Below, one piece after another: positions 1 through 5,994 of a stretch of DNA of 18,021 nucleotides. The number at the start of each line of letters is the position of its first letter. The first letter of the stretch is position 1. A program made the position numbers and the translations under genes. Under the pieces are notes generated by a model. That model was given only the letters and a program-made list of their open reading frames with translations. It ran no database searches and was not told the origin of the DNA. This DNA is from Treponema sp. (lineage in GTDB: Bacteria; Spirochaetota; Spirochaetia; Treponematales; Breznakiellaceae), in assembly GCA_031266095.1 (NCBI GenBank), contig JAISBR010000213.1, positions 1 through 18,021 on the forward strand, read 5' to 3'.

Positions 1-1
1 G

Positions 2-1597
2 CGCTCGGCCCCCCCCCCCGCCCCCCCCCCCCCCCCCCCCCCCCCCGGCCGCCCGCGCGCGCGCGCGGGGCTCGACCTCGTCCAGAGCGGCCCCCAGACC
101 CAGCGCTTTATCAGTGAAGACGCAGCCGGTAACACCTATGACCTGACCATTACCGAAAAAGTCGCCGACGCCAAGTATGTCGCGAAGGCGGGCGACCGCT
201 ATAGACTGGTAATCACCTACATTGGCGGCAGTACTAAAATCAGCAACGGAACCGTTTCCCTTGTCAGCGAAACCACCCTTACGCTCAGTACCGCGACGGC
301 GGGCGAGCTGTTTACGGTAACAATTAACAGCACGGTTTTAACCGGCATCAGTGGCCAAATCACCTTTGACGGCGAACAAACGCCGACGCCCATATCGGAG
401 ACTCTCCAGCCTCCGGGCGGCGGGTCGTCGGAATTCTCCGCGCCGGTTCCGGCAGTCACCGCGGGAAACGGGCAGATTACGGTTACCTGGTTCGCGGTCA
501 GCGACGCGGTTGCCTATGACGTGTATTGCGATACCGCGGCAGTCCTCCCGGGAACCGCGTCAATAAGCGATACGGCGAATACCACGGAGACCATCACCGG
601 TCTTTCCAACGGCTCCGTCTATTATATCTGGGTAAAAGCGAAAAACGCCGCCGGAGAAGAAGCGGTAAACGCGAAACCCGTGGCCGCCGCGCCCTGGGAT
701 ACCGGCCTCATGACCCAGTTTGTGGGCGTCTGGGATTCCTACTCCGACAGCTACATCATTTCCGCGTCCGGTATTAAATACGACGACGGTTTTCCGAACA
801 ACCACGCGGATTTTGCCAGTAACGTCAGATACGCCTTTGAATATAGTGCCGATACAGGGGTAATCATCATTGAATACAGCGAAGCGCCGGGCAGCCCCTA
901 TACCGGCGGGATCAGTAATTTCGAGGGGATTTATTACAAAACGGCCGCCGGCGGCGTCAAATTCGCGAATGCCTATACCAACACCCAGACGGATATTCCG
1001 GACCTGGCTACGGCGGTTACGACTTTTTCCCCGGCAAACGAATCCACCTTTGTACCGAACTGGTCAGGCGTGTACGCCCAGTACAAGCAGCCCGGAACGG
1101 TTATTGACATGGGCGCCTTACGGGGAACCTGGGCAGGGGATGATAATCTCTACGATATGGGTGTGACAGGTTCAACAATGCTGAAAATCAGTGATTACCG
1201 TCTGACCGTTTATTGGGGACCAATCTCCCCGGGTACGGTGCTCTATTCCGGCACTATCGTGGAGAGAACCGATCCCAGCGCGGCCAGTGGATACATCTAT
1301 ATCCAGTTTACCCAGCCTGACGACGCCGGTAATGTGGAGATGCTGTTAGACGCCGCACAAGGTGACTACTACGCGATTTACTGGTCCAAGGAAGGCGGGA
1401 AAACACGGTTCTCGGCCTACAACGATCATCTGGATAATACGGCCAGTAGTCTGAGTACCCTCAAGACCCATTCCGACGTGAACCCTTACTTCCTTGAGGC
1501 CGACGATCCCGACTATGAGGGAGAAGGGGCGTGGGACCTCGAGTATGCAGGTCTGTCGATGGGTGGTTACATCTACGTCGGCTTTACCAAACAGTAG
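2..1597 (+). CDS. Fibronectin type III-containing surface or secreted protein, 5' partial
   Basis: The reading frame is open from the window edge to a TAG stop, so the true start lies upstream; the GTG at 521 is only an internal valine. After the poly-C tract (Pro/Arg/Ala-rich translation) comes a Thr/Ser-rich beta segment, then a Pro-Gly linker near 410-440. A fibronectin type III domain follows at about 440-690, shown by the TVTWFAVSDAVAYDVY strand and the later ITGLSNGSVYYIWVKAKN strand. The rest, about 700-1590, looks like two related beta-rich modules: each begins with a G-x-W element (GVWD; GTWAG), has a Tyr-rich mid strand and a GG-K-F-A/S-x-Y strand, and ends after an aromatic-rich segment. 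No transmembrane anchor is visible, and the signal peptide would be outside the window. The function is unknown; extracellular adhesion or glycan binding is only a guess. An inverted repeat begins 13 nt after the stop. Confidence 0.75.
   Translation, partial: RSAPPPAPPPPPPPPGRPRARAGLDLVQSGPQTQRFISEDAAGNTYDLTITEKVADAKYVAKAGDRYRLVITYIGGSTKISNGTVSLVSETTLTLSTATAGELFTVTINSTVLTGISGQITFDGEQTPTPISETLQPPGGGSSEFSAPVPAVTAGNGQITVTWFAVSDAVAYDVYCDTAAVLPGTASISDTANTTETITGLSNGSVYYIWVKAKNAAGEEAVNAKPVAAAPWDTGLMTQFVGVWDSYSDSYIISASGIKYDDGFPNNHADFASNVRYAFEYSADTGVIIIEYSEAPGSPYTGGISNFEGIYYKTAAGGVKFANAYTNTQTDIPDLATAVTTFSPANESTFVPNWSGVYAQYKQPGTVIDMGALRGTWAGDDNLYDMGVTGSTMLKISDYRLTVYWGPISPGTVLYSGTIVERTDPSAASGYIYIQFTQPDDAGNVEMLLDAAQGDYYAIYWSKEGGKTRFSAYNDHLDNTASSLSTLKTHSDVNPYFLEADDPDYEGEGAWDLEYAGLSMGGYIYVGFTKQ
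9..70. repeat. Poly-C / alternating GC low-complexity tract
   Basis: Eleven C, one G and then twenty-six consecutive C are followed by a GC-alternating stretch and GGGG. The tract stays in frame with the FN3 gene. It is either a sequencing or assembly-edge artefact or a genuine slippage-prone homopolymer inside the coding region. Nothing in the neighbouring sequence resembles it. Confidence 0.8.
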
Positions 1598-1610
1598 CCG
1601 CTAAGGACAT

Positions 1611-1703
1611 CTGTCAATGAGCCTCCGCGCGGCACGCTCGAACCTTCGGTTCGGCGCGTATCCGCGGCGAAGAGCCGGTATTGAAGCGGAGGCGCGTTGA
1701 CAG
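1611..1703. repeat. Nested inverted-repeat element after the FN3 gene
   Basis: The outer arms CTGTCAA (1611-1617) and TTGACAG (1697-1703) pair. They continue inward with GCCTCCGC (1621-1628) against GCGGAGGC (1686-1693), two mismatched positions separating the blocks. Inside sits a perfect hairpin, CGAACC-TTC-GGTTCG (1639-1653). That hairpin is the exact reverse complement of the one in the elements at 4844 and 17973. There is no T-run, so it is not a classical terminator, but it could stop transcription by another route or protect the 3' end of the FN3 mRNA. Confidence 0.65.
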
Positions 1704-1827
1704 GCCCCAAAAGCCCGTGACAATGGGACGAAGCGGAAACAACCGGCGGTTTTCACGGTTCCGGCGGCGGGACGGTTCATCCGTTCCGTCACCGGCCCGT
1801 TTCCAGGCCGGCAGAGGATGAGCAGCC

Positions 1828-2042
1828 AGCCTGGCAGAGGGAGGTGAGCTAAGCTAGCAGAGGGAAGTGAGCTAAGCTAGCTGAGGGAGACGAGCTAAGC
1901 TAGCTGAGGGAAGTGAGCTAGGCTGGCTGAGGGAGACGAGCTAAGCTAGCTGAAGGAGACTTCGCTAGCCTAGCTGAGGGAGGCTTCGCTAGGCTAGCTG
2001 AAGGAGGCTTCGCTAGGCTAGCTGAGGATGGCTTCGCTGGGG
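1828..2042. repeat. Tandem repeat array A (23-bp period, then 24-bp)
   Basis: About nine degenerate units. The GAGCT landmark falls at 1846, 1869, 1892, 1915 and 1938, an exact 23-bp step. The later units replace GAG with TTC, and the TTCGCT landmark falls at 1961, 1985, 2009 and 2033, a 24-bp step. Units share GCTAGCTGAGGGAG and the palindrome GCTAGC. There are no unique spacers, so it is not CRISPR, and no open frame runs through it. Confidence 0.9.
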
Positions 2043-2065
2043 TTGTCCTGAGTAAAACCGCCTGC

Positions 2066-2192
2066 TCGGCCGATCACGGGCTGATCAGTCGGCCGATCAC
2101 AGGCTGATCGGTCAATCGATCGCAGGCTGATCGGTCAATCGATCACAGGCTGATCAGTCGATCGATCATGGGCTGATCGGTCAATCGATCAC
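2066..2192. repeat. Tandem repeat array B (23-bp period, GATC-dense)
   Basis: The landmark GGCTGATC occurs at 2079, 2102, 2125, 2148 and 2171, an exact 23-bp step, with a partial unit before the first. Most units contain the dyad TGATCG-N6-CGATCA. GATC occurs twelve times in about 120 bp, mostly at alternating 11- and 12-bp steps. The sequence is unrelated to array A, which ends about 25 bp upstream, although the period is the same. No unique spacers and no coding frame are seen. Confidence 0.92.
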
Positions 2193-2307
2193 GCGCGCTT
2201 TCAGGGAAGGCCGGGGCGGCATCGTGTGCGTTCTTGTTCCGGGAAAGTACCGCGTTTGGAAGAAAAGTACACGCGGGAGTCCCGCGGTCGTCATCTTTTC
2301 CGCTGAC

Positions 2308-2425
2308 AGCGCTTCCCGCCGGGCGTATACTATCGGCGTATATTGCAAAGGAAGTGGGGCGCAAATCCCCCGCTAACCCGTAACGGTGAAGGGACTGTCC
2401 GCCCGCCGGGGATCTTCTATCCTCG
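2308..2425 (+). ncRNA. Cobalamin-riboswitch-like RNA, compact or degenerate
   Basis: The block AAAGGAAGTGGGGC at 2347 and the following bases through CCCGTAACGGTGA (2377-2389) align base for base with the conserved core of the cobalamin (B12) riboswitch: GGAA, a G-rich arm, AAATCC, then a C-rich arm, GC, CCCG, AC and GGT-A. Just upstream, TTCC (2313-2316) can pair with GGAA. It encloses a hairpin CGCCG (2317-2321) / CGGCG (2334-2338), as expected for the arms around this core. The 3' part (GCCGGGGATC near 2404) matches the B12-box only weakly, so the element may be a short variant or decayed. It reads toward the DUF4130 gene, with no other gene in between. A covariance-model search would decide it. 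Confidence 0.5.
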
Positions 2426-2477
2426 CTACATCTTCAATATTAAAAGTAAATGCAGTCACCTTGGATAGTTACATCTC

Positions 2478-2505
2478 TTGAAATAAACCTATACCTGTGT
2501 ATAGT
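2478..2505 (+). promoter_or_regulatory. Sigma-70 promoter of the DUF4130 gene (leaderless geometry)
   Basis: TTGAAA (2478-2483), a 16-bp spacer and TATAGT (2500-2505). The expected transcription start falls on or within a base of the ATG at 2512, and there is no Shine-Dalgarno, so translation would start at the mRNA 5' end. This promoter also bypasses the riboswitch-like RNA upstream. Confidence 0.6.
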
Positions 2506-2511
2506 AATATT

Positions 2512-3414
2512 ATGAATTACAGTCTGATCCGTTTATTTGACCTGTTAGATAAAAACTGCGGGATCAAATTCCCGGCGCGGGGTATCGCGTCTGTTCCACA
2601 GGGGCTTTCTTGCCAGAGGAATCTTTTTGACGAAGCTGGAGCGGTCCCCGGTGAAATCAACAACCTCGCCCTGAAGGGCAGGGTATTAAACCCTTCAGCA
2701 CGAATAAAGGGCAATCAACCAAGCCCGCCGATATCTGCACGGGACATAGCGGTCATTACCGGACTGTATTCGTCCGGTGGGCCGGACCTTGCCGCCCTTC
2801 CGGAGACCGCCCGCCGACTCTTTGAGCTTTCGGTGAATGGGTTTGACGCCTTTGTCCATGCCTGGATGAGCGGGTTTCCCATTGAGGCGGAAATAGTCCG
2901 TTTCGGCCGCAGGATCCTTGCCGCCGCCCGGCAAAGAGGCGGGCCTGGAACAGAACGGCTGGCGGCGGACAAGGCCGCATCTGATCGGGGGGACCCGGAC
3001 ACTCGGACAGTGTTGGAAGCCGCCTATAAGGTCCGGCATGAAATCGAACGGCTCCGGGGATTTCTCCGTTTCAACCCCGATGAGTATGGCGTGTATATTG
3101 CCCGTTGCTCGCCGGATCACTTTGCGCTTCCCGCATTATGTGAACATTTTACCCAGCGCTTTGGAGATACACCCTGGGAAATCATCGATGAAAGACGCCG
3201 CCTCTGCCTTCACCGCCTGCGAGGAGAAGAGCCGGAACTCCTTGAGCTGGCTGATCTTCCGCGATTCCTGTCCGGACCTCAAGCTGCCCCTGCCGAATGG
3301 GAAACACTCTGGCGGCATTACCACAAAACCATAAACAACGAAAGCAGGAACAATCCCGGTTTACAACGGAAATTTATGCCCAAGCGTTACTGGAAATACC
3401 TTCCGGAATTGTAA
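2512..3414 (+). CDS. DUF4130 / TIGR03915-like putative DNA metabolism protein
   Basis: A 300-residue soluble protein. The C-terminus carries the family hallmark: a W-R-H-Y-H segment, then NPGLQRKFMPKRYWKYL. Before it come the helical segments RHEIERLRGFLRF and the stretch around YIARCSPDHFALPALCEHF, typical of DUF4130. The family is known as a companion of a putative DNA-repair radical SAM protein (TIGR03916) and is sometimes fused to uracil-DNA-glycosylase-like domains; its biochemistry is unsettled. Here no radical SAM gene is adjacent. The family usually opens with a strand ending in Tyr-Asp-Gly-Ser; that strand seems missing, as the protein begins almost directly at SLIRLFDLLDKNCG. I chose the ATG at 2512 rather than the GTG at 2497 because the promoter -10 box overlaps the latter and places the transcript start at the ATG. 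Confidence in the family is high, in cellular role low. Confidence 0.85.
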   Translation: MNYSLIRLFDLLDKNCGIKFPARGIASVPQGLSCQRNLFDEAGAVPGEINNLALKGRVLNPSARIKGNQPSPPISARDIAVITGLYSSGGPDLAALPETARRLFELSVNGFDAFVHAWMSGFPIEAEIVRFGRRILAAARQRGGPGTERLAADKAASDRGDPDTRTVLEAAYKVRHEIERLRGFLRFNPDEYGVYIARCSPDHFALPALCEHFTQRFGDTPWEIIDERRRLCLHRLRGEEPELLELADLPRFLSGPQAAPAEWETLWRHYHKTINNESRNNPGLQRKFMPKRYWKYLPEL

Positions 3415-3478
3415 TTACTGTTTGTAATACGTAGTATAAATATTCGATTCGCTGTATAGTGATTTCGGAGGGAAGGTG

Positions 3479-4831
3479 GTGAACGATACAAGGCGAATGT
3501 TGTTTTGCGTGGTATCCGTGTGTTTGGGCTTGTCGTCCTTGCTTCCCCTGGGTGCGGTTTCTCCGTCTGAGACCGAGCGGATACCCCTGGTTCTTTCATT
3601 GGATGACGTAGTTGTCCGTGTCCTTGGTAATAACCTCAACCTTAAAAAGGACCTTATCGATCTTTCCAGCGCCGAATACGCCGCAAACCGGCTGTGGTCC
3701 GAGGTTTTTCCCGCCATCACCGGAAATGCCAGCGCGGGATACAGCAGCAGTCTCCTGACCGGAAACGGCTTTGAACTGGATGACCGGGGGCAGACTTTTA
3801 GTCTGGGACTGGGGATTACCCTGGGACTCAATGCGGGAATTCCCCACGCCATGAAAAATATCCGTCTGGCGTACCAGACCAGGCTGCTGAATTATGAGGA
3901 CGCCCGCAACCAGCTTGAAATACAGACGACAAAAGATTTTTACAACCTTCTCGCTGAGCGTGATAATCTTGCCTATCTGGCGGATATTTTCAATCTTGCG
4001 GAGCGGCAGCTTGAACGGAATCAGATCGCCTTCAATAACGGCATTGTGAGTGAGCTGGCGGTGCTGCAGAGCAGACTGAGCCTTGAGAACGCCCGCTATA
4101 ATCTCAGCGCCGCCCAATTGACTTACGCCAACCGGATGGGGGAATTACTGGCTACGCTGGGTATTGACCAGGAAACACGGACCGTTCTTGAGGGGAAAAT
4201 AGAAATAATCAGGATCGACGCGGACGCCGAGAAACTAATCAGGGAGTATCTTCCCCTGCGGCCGGATATTGTAAGCCGGAGGCAGGAGATCGAGCGTCTG
4301 GAAAATGCGGAACGGCAGACCGCCCTTTCCGCCAGAGCGCCGTCCCTCAGTTTATCGGCTCAATGGAACGCCCAGAATAGCGGTCCGGCTGCCGATCCCT
4401 TGACCGATTCCGTAAGGGGAACCGCGTCGATTAGCATCCCTATTGATTCGTGGATTCCCGGAACCACAAAAAGCCAGTCAATACAGACCGCGAAACTGGC
4501 GATTGAAAAGGCAAAGCTGGATTTGAAAATCGCGGAAGACGCGGCGGTAACCCAAATCCGTTCCCTTACCTCGAATCTGAGGAATTCCTGGGACAGTATC
4601 GAGATTGCCCGGCTCAGCCTGAGCGTTGCGGAGCGCGGCTATCAACTCACCGAACAGGGTTTCAGAAACGGTATGATTGAATCCCTTACGCTGGAGGATG
4701 CCCGGAATAATCTGGCCAATGCCCGGCAGCGGCTGCTACAGAGCGAGCTTTCATACCAGATCATGATACTCGATCTTTCCGCGGCGCTGAATATCAGCTG
4801 GAAGGATTTGATAAAGGCCTCTACAAGTTGA
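3479..4831 (+). CDS. TolC-family outer membrane efflux channel (BesC-like)
   Basis: A 450-residue protein with an N-terminal signal peptide (hydrophobic MLFCVVSVCLGLSSLLPL, then a likely cut near GAVS). The mature part shows the two pseudo-repeats of the outer membrane efflux protein family: long amphipathic helices rich in Ala, Leu, Asn, Gln and Arg. Each ends in a recognisable helix, LENARYNLSAAQLTYANRMG in the first half and LEDARNNLANARQRLL in the second. Length fits the family. It would trimerise into the outer-membrane exit duct of the pump encoded downstream. The GGAGGG at 3467-3472 suits the GTG at 3479 best (6-nt spacing); the GTG at 3476 is too close and the ATG at 3497 would trim the signal peptide's basic end. 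It is first of three pump genes, and a palindromic repeat separates it from the adaptor gene. Confidence 0.93.
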   Translation: MNDTRRMLFCVVSVCLGLSSLLPLGAVSPSETERIPLVLSLDDVVVRVLGNNLNLKKDLIDLSSAEYAANRLWSEVFPAITGNASAGYSSSLLTGNGFELDDRGQTFSLGLGITLGLNAGIPHAMKNIRLAYQTRLLNYEDARNQLEIQTTKDFYNLLAERDNLAYLADIFNLAERQLERNQIAFNNGIVSELAVLQSRLSLENARYNLSAAQLTYANRMGELLATLGIDQETRTVLEGKIEIIRIDADAEKLIREYLPLRPDIVSRRQEIERLENAERQTALSARAPSLSLSAQWNAQNSGPAADPLTDSVRGTASISIPIDSWIPGTTKSQSIQTAKLAIEKAKLDLKIAEDAAVTQIRSLTSNLRNSWDSIEIARLSLSVAERGYQLTEQGFRNGMIESLTLEDARNNLANARQRLLQSELSYQIMILDLSAALNISWKDLIKASTS

Positions 4832-4843
4832 AGTTTTAAAGTC

Positions 4844-4916
4844 GAGGCTGTTCCATCGAACCGAAGGTTCGCACCATGCGCTTTAGCGCATAGTCAATTA
4901 CTTTTGGAACAAGCTC
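4844..4916. repeat. Palindromic element within the efflux operon
   Basis: The terminal arms GAGGCTGTTCCA (4844-4855) and TGGAACAAGCTC (4905-4916) are inverted repeats, 10 of 12 pairing. Inside are two perfect hairpins: CGAACC-GAA-GGTTCG (4857-4871) and ATGCGC-TTTA-GCGCAT (4876-4891). The 44 nt at 4849-4892 are identical to 17978-18021 at the window end. This is a dispersed REP/MITE-like repeat lying 12 nt after the tolC-like stop and 36 nt before the adaptor start. Confidence 0.85.
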
Positions 4917-4952
4917 AGTCGCCTAAAGTATAGATGATTTCAGGAGTGTCGC

Positions 4953-5972
4953 GTGAAAACAGGTAAAAAATCCAAATGGATAAGTGTTCTGATTATATGC
5001 TTTATCATACTTTTCGCGCTGCTTATTGGGTTCACCTTTATCCGGCGGAACCAGAATGTCGAGGCCGGGACGCCGGTCGCCGGACAGGACGGGGCGGGTC
5101 CGCGGAGAACCGGGGACCAGGGGCCGCAGAATGCCGCCGGAGCGCGTAACACACAGGCCGCGCGTAACGCGACGGTAGTCAGGGTAACGCCGGTATTGCC
5201 GGGAACCATTGAAAACAGCGTGGTGATCAACGGCGACGTACTTGCCCGGAATCAAGTTTCTATATTTCCGACTGTAGCGGGGAAACTCGTTGAGACCAGG
5301 ATTAGCGTTGGGGACCGGGTCAACCGGGGCGATATAGTGGCCATGGTGGACCCCTCCCGGCCGGGGGAAGTCTATTCTCGGAGTCCCGTACTTTCCACTA
5401 TTTCCGGAACGGTGCTACAGTCGCTCTACAGTATCGGCGATACCCTTACCACTCAGTCGGCGGTATTTGTGGTGGGGGATCTTTCGGGACTGCGGGTGGA
5501 GACGTTTGTGCCCGAGCGTTTTGTTTCATCGGTCAGACAGGGCCTTGGCGCCCAGGTTACTTTTGAGGCCTTTCCGGGGGAAATGTTCTATGCCGAGGTT
5601 GACGAGGTAAGCCCCGTGCTGGACCCCGCGAGCCGGACCATGCGGATACGGCTTCATTTTGTGGACAGGAGCTCCGCCTCCACCGCAGTGGACTCTCGAA
5701 TCAAGGCGGGAATGTTCGCCACCATAACGCTGGTAACCAACAGCAGGGCCAATGTGCCGGTCATACCCCGGACATCGGTGATCAACACCTACGGCTCCTG
5801 GATTGTGTTTACCGTGGACGAAAACAACGTCGCCCGGCGGCGCGAGGTGGAGTTGGGCATTGAGAATGAAGAATTGTTTGAAATTGTAGGCGGCCTTGAA
5901 ATAGGGGACCGGGTGGTAAGCGCGGGGCAGAATTTTCTCTCCGACGGCGATCCTGTCCGTATTGTGGAATAA
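4953..5972 (+). CDS. RND efflux periplasmic adaptor (membrane fusion protein), hairpin-less, BesA-like
   Basis: A 339-residue adaptor linking the inner-membrane pump to the outer-membrane channel. It starts with basic KKSK, then one membrane anchor (about residues 9-30, SVLIICFIILFALLIGF). A Gly/Ala/Gln/Arg-rich flexible stretch (about 35-65) follows. The barrel-sandwich core follows: VAGKLVETRISVGDRVNRGD is the first lipoyl half and STISGTVLQSLYSIGDTL the second, with only about 20 residues between them. There is thus no room for the alpha-helical hairpin of AcrA-type adaptors. Beta-barrel and membrane-proximal domains follow (GLRVETFVPERF; MRIRLHFVD; IGDRVVSAGQNFL). AGGAG at 4942-4946 sets the GTG start. 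Borrelia BesA is the known hairpin-less precedent, from the same gene order. Confidence 0.92.
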   Translation: MKTGKKSKWISVLIICFIILFALLIGFTFIRRNQNVEAGTPVAGQDGAGPRRTGDQGPQNAAGARNTQAARNATVVRVTPVLPGTIENSVVINGDVLARNQVSIFPTVAGKLVETRISVGDRVNRGDIVAMVDPSRPGEVYSRSPVLSTISGTVLQSLYSIGDTLTTQSAVFVVGDLSGLRVETFVPERFVSSVRQGLGAQVTFEAFPGEMFYAEVDEVSPVLDPASRTMRIRLHFVDRSSASTAVDSRIKAGMFATITLVTNSRANVPVIPRTSVINTYGSWIVFTVDENNVARRREVELGIENEELFEIVGGLEIGDRVVSAGQNFLSDGDPVRIVE

Positions 5973-5994
5973 TTTTTTAGACAGAGGGTAATCA

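Noticed and set aside
2066..2192. CRISPR array
   Set aside because: The units are contiguous and near-identical with no variable spacers, and no cas gene is in the window. The same holds for the arrays at 1828 and 17470.
2066..2192. Plasmid-type iteron origin
   Set aside because: Phased repeats resemble iterons, but no replication initiator, DnaA boxes or partition genes are nearby, and the surrounding genes are chromosomal.
3415..4117. Minus-strand frames opposite the TolC-like gene
   Set aside because: They mirror a clear efflux-channel gene in another frame and carry no recognisable domains.
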